A DNA stretch of 64,000 nt from the NCBI GenBank assembly GCA_964607515.1, contig CAZSKU010000002.1, forward strand, positions 90,793 through 154,792, written 5' to 3'. Positions 8,200-16,701 of this stretch are shown piece by piece. The translations under genes were made by a program, and so were the position numbers. The notes below the pieces were generated by a model that saw only the letters and a list, made by a program, of their open reading frames with translations, did not search any database and was not told the DNA's origin. The DNA is from UBA6080 sp964607515. GTDB taxonomy: Bacteria > Fermentibacterota > Fermentibacteria > Fermentibacterales > JCC-6. The stretch's first letter is position 1; each line of letters opens with the position of its first letter.

Positions 8200-9862
8200 G
8201 TTCCGGGTTCCGGGTCATGGCGTCCAGAATCATCTGGGTTCCCCTGGGGCCGACCTTCTGAAGGGAGGCCCAGGCCATGGTTTCCTCAACAAGCGGCGCT
8301 CCCAGCACCCTCATCCAGTCCATTCCCGCCCGTCTGGAAGCCCGCATCCTGTCCGCCAGAAGGTTCGCCAGGGCGGAGGGCTTCCAGTCCACTTTCCTGA
8401 GAAGAGCGTCGAAGATGTCGCCGAGTTCGAGATTGAGCAGTCTGTCCACCAGGTGCCCGCTCACTCCGAGAAGGGTCCAGCTTTCCCTTCTGACCCACGG
8501 TGAAGGAGGCAGCATGGCCTTCAACCTTCCAAAGGTGTCCGGGCTTATGGGTTCCGGGGGAAGGTCCGTGTCGGGGTACATACGGTCGGCGCCGGGGAGA
8601 ATCCTCTCGAAGGTTGTCCTGCCTCCCGGAAGGGCCTGCCTTGTTTCCGCCGGAATCCCCTGAAATGCCTCGGTGATCCTGGTGTTGACCTCCCGGCCGG
8701 CGGTTTCCAGGTCTTCCGGGGCGCCCCGGAACACCAGAAGGGAATCCTCGGGGGTGATGCCCAGGGCGGCCCGGAGGGCAGGGGAGCCCTGGGACACCGC
8801 GGGAACCCCCTCCAGGCATGCTATCACCCTCACCCGGCCCTCCAGTTCGTCCAGAAAGGTCATCCCGGGCTGGGTAGGCCAGAGCAGGTAGTCCGAGAAG
8901 CCCCGAAGCACCAGCGCCGCCGCCCGGTGGCCCCTTCCGGAGAGCTCCTCCGGGTCGAGTCCCTCCCCGTGGACCTGTTCAGGGGACAGGGCCAGGGGCT
9001 GGGTGCAGAAACCGTCGGGCCTGAGCGGGGAATTGACAAGGGCGGTTCTCAGGTCCAGCAGTGCCTTCTGACGGTACCCCTCCACCCGGCACAGGGGCTC
9101 GATCATGGCAATCCGGGGAACACCCTTGATTTCCACCCGATGTCCGCCCCTTATGGATACGTTCACGTCCTGTCTGACACTGCCGATTCCCCTTCTCACC
9201 AGATGGGTGGAACGCATGACCTCCCCGATGAGCTTCGCCGCCCGGGCCATCTCCAGGGGGGTCTCCAGCTCCGGCGCCGTGACCGGTTCCACCAGGGGGA
9301 TGCTGAGCCTGTCGGTCCTGAACCAGATGTGGTGGCCCACGTCCCTGACCTCCCGGCAGGCGTCCTCCTCCAGGCTCATCTGGACGAAGCGGAGTTCCCT
9401 TCCCAGAAAGGGTATTCTCCCGTTCACCCCCACGATGGCGGTCCGCTGGAACCCGGTGGGAATGCTTCCGTCCAGGTACTGCTTCCGGGTGATGTGGATT
9501 TCGTCGACCAGTGACATGTTGAAGGACATGGCCAGACGGAGGGCTATGGAAACGGCCAGGGAGTCGGCCTTGAACGGGGGGGTGTCGTCCATTTCATAGG
9601 TGCAGACCGAGTCGTTGTAGAGGAGGTAGTGGACCTGCTTTCTGGTCTTGAACTCCATGAGGGCCGTTCCGTCGTACTCACCGAACTCGCTCAGGGTCGG
9701 GCGCATGTGGCGCAGGAGCTCCTGGTGGTGCTCGTCGTTGCGTATCACCGCCGGGCAACGGCAGAAGAGCTTGCCCGGGGTGTCCAGCTGCTGGTGGGTT
9801 TCCAGGCCGCCCTTGAAACCAAGTTCCCGGAGTTCGGTATAGTCATGCTGGTGGGGCTTCAT
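8150..9862 (-). CDS. gatE: Archaeal-type Glu-tRNA(Gln) amidotransferase subunit E
   Basis: A 570-residue GatB/GatE-family protein that matches GatE and not GatB. It begins GFKGGLETHQQLDTPGKLFC, and has DGSIPTGFQRTA and GIGSVRQDVNVSI with VEIKGV, the GatE forms of the signature. It also carries an insert of roughly 120 residues (about 300-420) in the place of the AspRS-like GAD domain. GatE activates Glu on misacylated tRNA(Gln) and uses ammonia from the asparaginase-like GatD; the pair is known from Archaea. No gatD lies in this window. It is monocistronic and minus strand, with ATG at 9862 preceded by GGAGG seven bases upstream. A bacterial GatE is unusual. Confidence 0.88.
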   Translation of the reverse strand: MKPHQHDYTELRELGFKGGLETHQQLDTPGKLFCRCPAVIRNDEHHQELLRHMRPTLSEFGEYDGTALMEFKTRKQVHYLLYNDSVCTYEMDDTPPFKADSLAVSIALRLAMSFNMSLVDEIHITRKQYLDGSIPTGFQRTAIVGVNGRIPFLGRELRFVQMSLEEDACREVRDVGHHIWFRTDRLSIPLVEPVTAPELETPLEMARAAKLIGEVMRSTHLVRRGIGSVRQDVNVSIRGGHRVEIKGVPRIAMIEPLCRVEGYRQKALLDLRTALVNSPLRPDGFCTQPLALSPEQVHGEGLDPEELSGRGHRAAALVLRGFSDYLLWPTQPGMTFLDELEGRVRVIACLEGVPAVSQGSPALRAALGITPEDSLLVFRGAPEDLETAGREVNTRITEAFQGIPAETRQALPGGRTTFERILPGADRMYPDTDLPPEPISPDTFGRLKAMLPPSPWVRRESWTLLGVSGHLVDRLLNLELGDIFDALLRKVDWKPSALANLLADRMRASRRAGMDWMRVLGAPLVEETMAWASLQKVGPRGTQMILDAMTRNPELSPSDALLQVKPDRSS

Positions 9863-9939
9863 GTCGCTGCCTCCGAAATATGATGGAAGGTCTCGGGATC
9901 ACAGCGGCGAAGATAACCAATGGGCGCCTGCCGGGGGAG

Positions 9940-9968
9940 TTGACACCGCTCGGACCCGGCAGTAGTAC
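9940..9968 (+). promoter_or_regulatory. Candidate sigma-70-type promoter for hpf
   Basis: A perfect TTGACA (9940-9945), a 17-base spacer and TAGTAC (9963-9968, three of six consensus -10 positions). It points at hpf and would give a leader of about 95 bases. The -10 match is weak, so this is a candidate only. Confidence 0.4.
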
Positions 9969-9993
9969 TTGTTTCGTGACATCGAACAGGGAG

Positions 9994-10044
9994 CAACCGC
10001 GTGAAGTCTGTCGGCAAAACGGCAGTTCATGCGGGTTGTTTTTT
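9994..10044 (+). terminator. Intrinsic-terminator-like hairpin in the hpf leader
   Basis: A long imperfect hairpin. The outer arms CAACCGCG (9994-10001) and TGCGGGTTG (10030-10038) pair with one bulged G; TGAA (10002-10005) pairs with TTCA (10026-10029); CTGTCG (10008-10013) pairs with CGGCAG (10020-10025) around the loop GCAAAA. Six T residues (10039-10044) follow directly. The upstream gene is divergent, so there is nothing on this strand for it to terminate except the hpf leader, which points to attenuation or a short leader RNA. Confidence 0.55.
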
Positions 10045-10070
10045 GTTCGTGCAAACAGGGAGGAGTCGAT

Positions 10071-10613
10071 ATGAACATCGAGATAAGCGCAAGACACTTC
10101 GATCTGACAGAAGCGCTCAGGGACCACATCGACGGCAAGCTCTCATCTCTGGAACGCTACTATGACGGGATGGACGACGTTCTGGTGATTCTCGACCTTT
10201 CCAAGGGCGTCTGCTCCACCCATGTTCAGATCCGGGGCGATCAGCTCCGACTCGACGCGAAAAACAGGGGGCATGACATGTACGCCTCCTTTGACGAGTG
10301 TGTTTCCTCCCTGGAGGGCCAGCTCCGCCGGTTCAAGGAGAGGCGCCACAACCACCCCCACAGACCCGGTGACAACGAAGGCGCCAGGGTGTCCCTCTAC
10401 GAACCCAGCGAGGTTTCCGAACTGAAGGGCCCCATCACGGTGGAAAACAGCGCCCAGCTTCCCTCCATGTCCACCTACCAGGCCATGACCGAACTGGAGA
10501 TGAGCGGCGGGGAGAGGCTGGTCTTCTACAACGACGAGACCGGCGCCATCAGTGCCGCCTACCGGACCGTGTCCGGCGCCACCTCCGTGGTGGAACTTCA
10601 CAAGATCGGCTGA
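10071..10613 (+). CDS. hpf: Ribosome hibernation promoting factor, long form
   Basis: A 180-residue long-form HPF. The N-terminal 100 residues (starting MNIEISARHFDLTEALRDHI) are the YfiA/RaiA-type domain that binds between the 30S head and body and blocks tRNA and mRNA. A linker follows, and the last 50 or so residues (MSGGERLVFYNDETGAISA...) form the dimerisation domain that joins ribosomes into 100S particles. The start at 10071 is set by AGGGAGGAG a few bases upstream; an in-frame ATG at 10029 lies inside the leader hairpin and is rejected. It heads an operon with hprK, ptsH and ptsI, like the hpf-PTS linkage known in other bacteria. Confidence 0.93.
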   Translation: MNIEISARHFDLTEALRDHIDGKLSSLERYYDGMDDVLVILDLSKGVCSTHVQIRGDQLRLDAKNRGHDMYASFDECVSSLEGQLRRFKERRHNHPHRPGDNEGARVSLYEPSEVSELKGPITVENSAQLPSMSTYQAMTELEMSGGERLVFYNDETGAISAAYRTVSGATSVVELHKIG

Positions 10614-10619
10614 CCGCCG

Positions 10620-11585
10620 ATGCAGGACAGGTATCCCGACTCCTCGGCCTTCAGCATACAGGACATGGTGCGCCACGCCGGCGACAGAATGGGGCTGCGG
10701 TGTCTTACCGGGAACCTGGGCCTTGAAAGGCTGCTCACCTCCCCGGACATCAGCCGGCCCGGCCTGTGTCTCACGGGCTACACCCACAAGTTCCTCAGCC
10801 ACAGGATACAGATCTTCGGCGAAACCGAGATCACCATGCTGGAAGACATGGACCCCTCTTCCCGTCGCCGGGCTCTGGCGAACGTGTTCGGTTTTCCGGT
10901 GGTCTGCTCGGTGGTGTCCAAAGGGCTCCAGCCTCCGGAAGAACTCCTGGAAGCCTCCCTCGAAAGCGGTTCACCGCTGTTCGTCAGCCCCCGGGACACC
11001 ACCCCCCTGATCAACGACCTCACCGGCTTCCTCAGGGACGTTTTCGCCCCCCGGGAAACCATGCACGGAACCCTGGTGGACGTGTTCGGGGAGGGTATCC
11101 TCTGTGTGGGGAGAAGCGCCATCGGGAAGAGCGAGGCGGTGCTGGGGCTGGTGGAGCGGGGTCACAGGCTCATCGCCGACGACACGGTGAGTGTCAGGAG
11201 GAACGGCGACAACCTGGTCGGGTCCGGGGATCCGGTGATCGGATACCACATGGAGCTCAGGGGACTGGGATTCGTGAACGTTCCAGAGCTGTTCGGCCTG
11301 GGAGCGGTGAAGGAGAGGCAGCAGATAGATATGGTGGTCCGCCTGGTGGACGCGGACAGGATGGGGGAGATGGACCGCTCGGGGCTTGAAACCATGACCA
11401 CCGACATTCTCGGCCTGAAGGTGCCCCTGGTGGAGATTCCGGTGCTGCCCGGAAGGAACCTCACCATCCTTCTGGAGGTCGCCGCCATGCTGAACATCCG
11501 CAGAAAGAACACGGGATCGTCGTCGTCGGAACAGCTGAACCGAACACTCCTTGAAAAACTGCAACAGAGGAGAGGACCGGAGTAA
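10620..11585 (+). CDS. hprK: HPr(Ser) kinase/phosphorylase
   Basis: A 321-residue protein of typical family length. The Walker A loop GRSAIGKSE (about residues 164-172) is a variant of the usual GxSGxGKSE, followed by GHRLIADDTV and the family signature MELRGLGFVNVPELFGLGAV in the C-terminal catalytic half; the N-terminal half matches the HprK N-domain. It phosphorylates Ser46 of HPr with ATP or PPi and reverses the reaction with phosphate, tying HPr to the energy state. It starts six bases after hpf and is followed at once by its substrate gene ptsH. Confidence 0.93.
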   Translation: MQDRYPDSSAFSIQDMVRHAGDRMGLRCLTGNLGLERLLTSPDISRPGLCLTGYTHKFLSHRIQIFGETEITMLEDMDPSSRRRALANVFGFPVVCSVVSKGLQPPEELLEASLESGSPLFVSPRDTTPLINDLTGFLRDVFAPRETMHGTLVDVFGEGILCVGRSAIGKSEAVLGLVERGHRLIADDTVSVRRNGDNLVGSGDPVIGYHMELRGLGFVNVPELFGLGAVKERQQIDMVVRLVDADRMGEMDRSGLETMTTDILGLKVPLVEIPVLPGRNLTILLEVAAMLNIRRKNTGSSSSEQLNRTLLEKLQQRRGPE

Positions 11586-11590
11586 CCGCC

Positions 11591-11863
11591 ATGAAAGCCA
11601 GATCCCTCACGGTGCCGAACAAGCTGGGAATCCATGCCAGACCGGCGGCTCTGATCGTCAGGAAGGCATCCGAGTACCAAAGCGAGGTGTTCATCTCCAA
11701 CGGAGTGGACGAGGTGAACGCGAAGAGCATCATGGGGGTAATGACCCTGGCCGCCGCGGGGGGAACCGCCATCACGGTCTCCACCGACGGTCCCGATGAG
11801 GACGCCGCCCTGGAAGGGGTCTGCGGGGTGGTGGAATCGGGATTCGGCGAGGAGATGATCTGA
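11591..11863 (+). CDS. ptsH: Phosphocarrier protein HPr
   Basis: A 90-residue HPr with both regulatory sites in their standard positions: His15 in GIHARPAA (accepts phosphate from enzyme I) and Ser46 in NAKSIMGV (phosphorylated by HprK). The start ATG 11591 follows an AGGAGAGGACCGGAG-type ribosome-binding region. It lies between its kinase and enzyme I and shares one base with the latter (TGATG). Having Ser46 and hprK alongside implies a regulatory function. No sugar-specific EII component is seen in the window. Confidence 0.95.
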   Translation: MKARSLTVPNKLGIHARPAALIVRKASEYQSEVFISNGVDEVNAKSIMGVMTLAAAGGTAITVSTDGPDEDAALEGVCGVVESGFGEEMI

Positions 11864-13617
11864 TGAAGATCCAGGGTGTGGCGGCGTCCCCGGGGATAGC
11901 CCTGGGTCCCGCCTTCCTTCTGAAGGTGAAGGACTTCAAGGTGGTCCGCCGGGAGCTGGCCGACCCGGAAGAGGCCGCCGGGGAAGTGAAACGCCTGCGG
12001 GACGCCGTTGACTCGGTGGACTCGGACCTCTCCAGGCTCGCGGATTCGGTGGAACACGTGGTGGAGGGCAGGCAGATCGTGGAATTCCTGCGGCTCCTCC
12101 TCAGGGACCCCATGCTGCAGAGCGAGGTGGAACAGCGGATCGCCGGGGAACTCGTCTGCGCCGAATACGCCCTCAGTTCGGTTCTTCAGAATATCCTGGC
12201 CAGGTTCCTGGAGCTGGACGACCCATACATGAGGGAAAGGGTCGCGGACGTCAGGGACGTGGGCCGGAGGCTTCTCGAAAAACTTCTGGGCACCGAGAAG
12301 GAGGCCCTGGCCAGATCCCGGGAACCCATGATCCTGGTCACCGAGGATCTCAACCCCTCGGACACCGCCAGCATAGACACCGACCTGGTCAATGCCATCG
12401 TCACCGACCGGGGAGGCAGCACATCCCACACCGCCATCCTTGCCAGGAGCATGGGAATCCCTGCGGTGGTGGCCCTGGAGGACATAACCGGGTCTGTGAG
12501 CCCCAGGGACACCCTGGTGGTGGACGGTATTCATGGATTCGTGATAGTGAACCCCACCCCGGAGGAACTGGATCAGGCCCGAAAGGCAAGGGCGAAGTAC
12601 GTGGAGGCGGAGCGGAGGATGGCCGAGAACGCCGAGCGCCCCGCGGAAACCGCCGACGGCGTGCGAATAGAGCTGTCCGCCAACATCGAGTTTCCCCAGG
12701 AGGTCGAACTGGTTAAGAAGTACGGCGGGCAGGGGGTGGGGCTGTTCCGCACCGAGTTCCTCAGGGTGCTCCGGCAGGGCTTGGAAACCGAGGAGGACCA
12801 CTTCCTGATATACGACCAGGTGGCCGCGGCCCTGGCTCCGGACCCGGTGATAATCAGAACCTACGACATGGGGGGCGACAAGTTCCGTCCCGGAATGGCC
12901 CACGAAGCCAATCCCTTTCTGGGCTACAGGGGGGTGAGGATCTGTCTTGACTGCCCGGAGGAGTTCCGGAAGCAGATCAGGGGCATCATCAGGGCTTCCA
13001 GGCGCGGAAACGTCAGAATGATGTTTCCCATGATCACCCACGTGGAACAGATGCGCAGGATCCGGGAGCTGATTTCGGAAATCACCGACGGGCTCTATCG
13101 GGAAGGGATACCCTTCGACCGGGGGATGCAGGTGGGTTTCATGGTTGAGACCCCGGCGGCGGTCACCGCCCTGGACCTTCTGCTTCCCTACGCCGATTTC
13201 GTTTCCATAGGCACGAATGATCTCACCCAGTACACCCTGGCGGTGGACCGGGGAAGCCCCCTGGTTGCTGACCTGTACGATCCCTTCCATCCCGCGGTGC
13301 TCCGGCAGATCGACCATGTGGTCAGGCTCAGCCACTCCCGGGAAAAATGGGTCGGCGTATGCGGAATCATGGCCGGGGACCCCCTGGCGGTGCCCCTCCT
13401 GCTGGGACTCGGCGTGGACGAACTTAGCGTCGCCAGCGCCATAATCCCCGACGTCAAGAAGATGATCAGCGTCTTCACCACCATTTCGGCCTCCCGGATC
13501 GCCTCCGAAGCCCTGGCCCTTCCCACGGGCAGGGACATCCGCGCCATGGTATACTCCCAGGTAGCGGGAAGATACCCGGACATCCTTCTGGACGAGAATC
13601 TGGGAATAAGAAAGTAG
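11863..13617 (+). CDS. ptsI: Phosphoenolpyruvate-protein phosphotransferase (enzyme I)
   Basis: A 584-residue full-length enzyme I. The N-terminal HPr-binding/phospho-His domain contains GGSTSHTAILAR with His189, the same position as in E. coli. The PEP-binding barrel contains GVGLFRTEFL, RTYDMGGDK, RISIGTNDLTQYTL-like FVSIGTNDLTQYTL and the catalytic-loop Cys in VGVCGIMAGD. It transfers phosphate from PEP to HPr His15. It is the last gene of hpf-hprK-ptsH-ptsI; the next gene starts six bases on and may be read through. With no EII nearby it may serve a nitrogen- or carbon-status relay. Confidence 0.95.
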   Translation: MKIQGVAASPGIALGPAFLLKVKDFKVVRRELADPEEAAGEVKRLRDAVDSVDSDLSRLADSVEHVVEGRQIVEFLRLLLRDPMLQSEVEQRIAGELVCAEYALSSVLQNILARFLELDDPYMRERVADVRDVGRRLLEKLLGTEKEALARSREPMILVTEDLNPSDTASIDTDLVNAIVTDRGGSTSHTAILARSMGIPAVVALEDITGSVSPRDTLVVDGIHGFVIVNPTPEELDQARKARAKYVEAERRMAENAERPAETADGVRIELSANIEFPQEVELVKKYGGQGVGLFRTEFLRVLRQGLETEEDHFLIYDQVAAALAPDPVIIRTYDMGGDKFRPGMAHEANPFLGYRGVRICLDCPEEFRKQIRGIIRASRRGNVRMMFPMITHVEQMRRIRELISEITDGLYREGIPFDRGMQVGFMVETPAAVTALDLLLPYADFVSIGTNDLTQYTLAVDRGSPLVADLYDPFHPAVLRQIDHVVRLSHSREKWVGVCGIMAGDPLAVPLLLGLGVDELSVASAIIPDVKKMISVFTTISASRIASEALALPTGRDIRAMVYSQVAGRYPDILLDENLGIRK

Positions 13618-13623
13618 GAAGTC

Positions 13624-14607
13624 ATGCACTGCATCATCCCTGCGGCGGGTATCGGCACCCGGATGCGCCCCCATACATGGTCGGTCCCGAAACCGCTGCT
13701 GCCCGTGGCCGGAAAGCCCATTCTGGGGCACCTCATAGACTCCCTCTCGGAAGCGGGCGTCGACCGGGTGACCCTGATCACCGGCTACCTCGGGGAAATC
13801 CTGGTGGAATGGGCAAGAGGAGCCTATCCCGGACTGAGGGTGGACTTCGTGCGCCAGGAGACGGCCGACGGACTGGGAGCTGCCGTGGGGCTGGCCCGGG
13901 GGATGGTGGAGGAGGGGCCTGTGATGGTGGCCCTGTCGGACACCCTTTTCACGTCGGACCTCGGCATGCTCCGGGGATGCGGCAGGAACATGCTGGCAGT
14001 GAGCCCGGTGAGCAATCCGGAGCGGTTCGGCATCGTTGTGACCGATGACACCGGAAGGGTTCTCCGGCTGGTGGAAAAGCCCGTCGAACCCCTGGGCGAC
14101 CTGGCCATCGTGGGCATCTACCACTTTGCCTCCGGGCCGGCGATCATGGAGGCCTGCGCCAGGCTGAAGACCCTGGGCATCCGCACCCGGGGGGAGTATC
14201 AACTCACCGACGCCATGCAGCTTATGCTATCGGAGGGCGAGCCTTTCTACACCTGGACCGTTGCCGACTGGTTCGACTGCGGAACCACGGAAACCCTTCT
14301 GGAGACCAACAGGGCTCTGCTGGACGCCCGGGGGGGAGAGGGCTCGCCGGAGCTGGAGAACAGCCTGGTTGTCCCGCCCTGCGCCTTCGCGGCGGGGGTC
14401 AGTATTCGGAATTCCGTGGTGGGTCCCCACGTCAGCGCGGGAGAGGGGGCCCGGATCCGGGACAGCGTCGTCAGAAACTGCATCCTGGGGCCGGGTTCCC
14501 GGGTGGCCGGCGGTTTCGTGACCGGGTCCATGCTGGGGACGAGAGCCTCTCTGGTATGCCGGGAAAGGTCACTCTCCGCCGGCGATGACTGCGCGATCGA
14601 AATCTGA
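13624..14607 (+). CDS. Sugar-1-phosphate nucleotidylyltransferase
   Basis: A 327-residue protein with an N-terminal nucleotidyltransferase domain: IIPAAGIGTRMRPHTWSVPK carries the G-x-G-T-R and P-K substrate loops, and LSDT lies in the metal-site position. The C-terminal 80 or so residues have hexapeptide-like repeats (VSIRNSVVGPHV, ARIRDSVVRNCI) of a short left-handed beta helix. This architecture matches RmlA/GlmU-like dTDP/UDP-sugar pyrophosphorylases. It would feed activated sugar to the two glycosyltransferases that follow. The exact sugar (Glc, GlcNAc or Man) cannot be set. Confidence 0.82.
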   Translation: MHCIIPAAGIGTRMRPHTWSVPKPLLPVAGKPILGHLIDSLSEAGVDRVTLITGYLGEILVEWARGAYPGLRVDFVRQETADGLGAAVGLARGMVEEGPVMVALSDTLFTSDLGMLRGCGRNMLAVSPVSNPERFGIVVTDDTGRVLRLVEKPVEPLGDLAIVGIYHFASGPAIMEACARLKTLGIRTRGEYQLTDAMQLMLSEGEPFYTWTVADWFDCGTTETLLETNRALLDARGGEGSPELENSLVVPPCAFAAGVSIRNSVVGPHVSAGEGARIRDSVVRNCILGPGSRVAGGFVTGSMLGTRASLVCRERSLSAGDDCAIEI

Positions 14608-15619
14608 ACCGCGGGTCGGGCTATACGCCTCCGGCGCCGGCAACCGGGGCGGCACGGGGGTCTACATCCAACGGCTGCTTAACGGATTCCGGCGGGCGGG
14701 GATGGACTGGGTTGTCCCCCTGGGGGCCGGAAGGCACGGCACTCTTTCCAGGGCTTTCATGGAATTCGCGGTCCTTCCCTTTTCAGCGGGGAGACTACGG
14801 TTGCTGCACCTTCCCTCGTTCGCCGGAACGGTACCCCGGGGGGTGGAGAGGGTGGTCACGGTGCACGACCTGGCCTTTCTGGCGAACCCCCGCTGGTTTC
14901 CGGCCCTCAGGAGCGCCTACTACCGGGCTGTGTTCCCGGCGGTTGCCCGCCGGGCCCGAATGGTCATAGCCGACAGCGACTTCACCGCGGATGAGGCGGT
15001 GAGGCTGCTGGGAATTCCCAGGGAAAGGATCCGAAGGGTCTACCTCTCCCACGGAAACCCGGACGCCGACGGACTGCCGGATTTTCCGGGGGCATGGGGG
15101 ATTCCCGGGGAGTACTGCGTGTGCGCATGCACCGTGGAACCGAGGAAGAACATTCCGACCCTTTTGAGGGCCTGGAGAATGCTCGTCTCCAGAAGGCCCG
15201 GAGGGATGCTTGTCATGGCCGGTCGCTGGGGCTGGGAGAACGCCTCTCTGAGGGACGAGATGAAGAGGTGTCCCGGGGTGCTGCTCACCGGTCCCCTTTC
15301 CCGGGAAATGCTCGAAGGGGCAATTTCCGGGGCCCGGTTCATGGTGTACCCGTCGCTGTACGAGGGATTCGGCCTGCCGCCCCTGGAAGCGGCGGCCCTG
15401 GGAACTCCCTCGGTGCTGGGGCCGGCCGGAGCTCTCCGGGAGGTGTACGGGCAGGTGGGGCTGTTCCCGGAAAACACCCCGGAGGCCCTCTGCGAGGCGA
15501 TGATGGAACTGTTCGACAGGCCCGCGGCCCCGGACGCCCTCAGAGCCTTTGCGGCCCCGTTCACCGACGAGGCCATGGCCGCCGCCACGGCGGATGTATA
15601 CAGGGAGTGCCTGGAATGA
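14585..15619 (+). CDS. GT4-family glycosyltransferase
   Basis: A 344-residue retaining GT-B glycosyltransferase. It has the glycine loop GNRGGTGVYIQRLL near the N-terminus, VHDLAFLANP in the N-domain, CTVEPRKNIPTLL in the linker, and the E-x7-E donor site in YPSLYEGFGLPPLEAAALG with the following GTPSV. This is the WsaF/MshA-like mannosyl- or glucosyltransferase group. It starts inside the nucleotidyltransferase gene (23-base overlap) and is coupled (ATGA) to another GT4 gene. Probable role: surface or storage glycan assembly in the cytoplasm. Confidence 0.85.
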   Translation: MTARSKSEPRVGLYASGAGNRGGTGVYIQRLLNGFRRAGMDWVVPLGAGRHGTLSRAFMEFAVLPFSAGRLRLLHLPSFAGTVPRGVERVVTVHDLAFLANPRWFPALRSAYYRAVFPAVARRARMVIADSDFTADEAVRLLGIPRERIRRVYLSHGNPDADGLPDFPGAWGIPGEYCVCACTVEPRKNIPTLLRAWRMLVSRRPGGMLVMAGRWGWENASLRDEMKRCPGVLLTGPLSREMLEGAISGARFMVYPSLYEGFGLPPLEAAALGTPSVLGPAGALREVYGQVGLFPENTPEALCEAMMELFDRPAAPDALRAFAAPFTDEAMAAATADVYRECLE

Positions 15620-16701
15620 GGATACTGGAGGTCTACAAGGATGTGCACCCCTACCGGAGCGGCGGTATAGAAAGGTACATCCACGACCTGTCGGTCCATC
15701 TGGCGGCCCGGGGGCACCGGGTTGCGGTGCTCACCGCGGGAAGGGGCCTCAGGGAGCGGAGATCCACGGTGGCCGGGTTCTCGGTGATAGAACTGCCCTG
15801 TTTGGGCAGACTCCTATCCAATCCCGTGTCCTTCTCCTACCGGAGGGCCATGAGGGACTGGCGGCCCGACGTGGTACACTTCCACCTGCCCATGCCCACC
15901 GCCGAGGTGGCCCGGCTCCTGGAGACCCAGGGGCCTCCCTATGTGGCCACGTACCACAGCGACATAGTGAGGCAGGCCTTTTTGCTTCCCCTTTACGGAC
16001 CCCTGCTTCGAAGATTCCTGGCGGGAGCCCACCGGGTTCTGGCCACCAGCGAGCGGTACGCCGCAACCTCCCCTTTCCTGTCGGGTCTGGACAACCTCCG
16101 GGTGATACCGATAGGGGTGAACCCGGACCAGTTCAGCCCCGGAGAAGGGGAGCGGAAAGGCTACTTCCTCTTCGCCGGAAGATTCCGGTCGTACAAGGGG
16201 ATTCCCGTTCTTCTATCGGCCTGGAGGCTTTTCGAGGATCCCCCGCCCCTGGTGCTTGCCGGCGGGGGGCCCCTGGAGCCGTGGATAAGGAGGTCCTCCC
16301 GGGGACTTCCCCTGCGGATCATGGCCAATCCGGGCGACGAAACCCTGGTTGACCTGTACCGGGGGGCCGAAGCGCTGATACTTCCCTCGGTGAAAAGGAG
16401 CGAAGCCTACGGGATGGTGCAGCTGGAGGCCATGGCCTGCGGCACCCCGGTGATATCCACCGACCTGCCCACAGGCGTGCCCTGGGTGAACCTTCACGGG
16501 GAGAGCGGCCTGGTGGTGCCCCCGGGAGACCCGGAGGCTCTGGCGGAAGCGGTCCGTCGGATCCGAGGGGACCCGGCTTTGAGGAATAAACTGGCCGCGG
16601 GAGCGCTGGAACGGGCCAGAACCGTGTTCCACAGCGGCAGGCTGTTCGGGGAGGTGGAGGAGTGCCTGAAAGAGGCGGCGTCCGGGTCACCGGAGTCCTG
16701 A
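15616..16701 (+). CDS. GT4-family glycosyltransferase
   Basis: A 361-residue retaining GT-B enzyme. The N-domain has YRSGGIERYIHDLSVHLA (glycine loop), DVVHFHLP and YHSDIVRQ; the C-domain has FAGRFRSYKGIPVL and the E-x7-E-type stretch LPSVKRSEAYGMVQLEAMAC followed by GTPVIS. The start ATG 15616 forms an ATGA overlap with the preceding GT4 gene; the frame is open upstream but that part is shadow. The two GT4 enzymes probably act in sequence on one glycan. Confidence 0.87.
   Translation: MRILEVYKDVHPYRSGGIERYIHDLSVHLAARGHRVAVLTAGRGLRERRSTVAGFSVIELPCLGRLLSNPVSFSYRRAMRDWRPDVVHFHLPMPTAEVARLLETQGPPYVATYHSDIVRQAFLLPLYGPLLRRFLAGAHRVLATSERYAATSPFLSGLDNLRVIPIGVNPDQFSPGEGERKGYFLFAGRFRSYKGIPVLLSAWRLFEDPPPLVLAGGGPLEPWIRRSSRGLPLRIMANPGDETLVDLYRGAEALILPSVKRSEAYGMVQLEAMACGTPVISTDLPTGVPWVNLHGESGLVVPPGDPEALAEAVRRIRGDPALRNKLAAGALERARTVFHSGRLFGEVEECLKEAASGSPES

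Noticed and set aside
10029..10070. Longer hpf start adding 14 residues
   Set aside because: It falls in the hairpin/T-run; the Shine-Dalgarno and family alignment both support 10071.
11461..14202. A 913-codon open frame on the minus strand across ptsI and the nucleotidyltransferase gene
   Set aside because: The plus-strand genes there are certain (ptsI, nucleotidyltransferase). The minus frame is rich in His, Gly, Pro and Gln with no motif, as expected for an antisense shadow in G+C-rich DNA.
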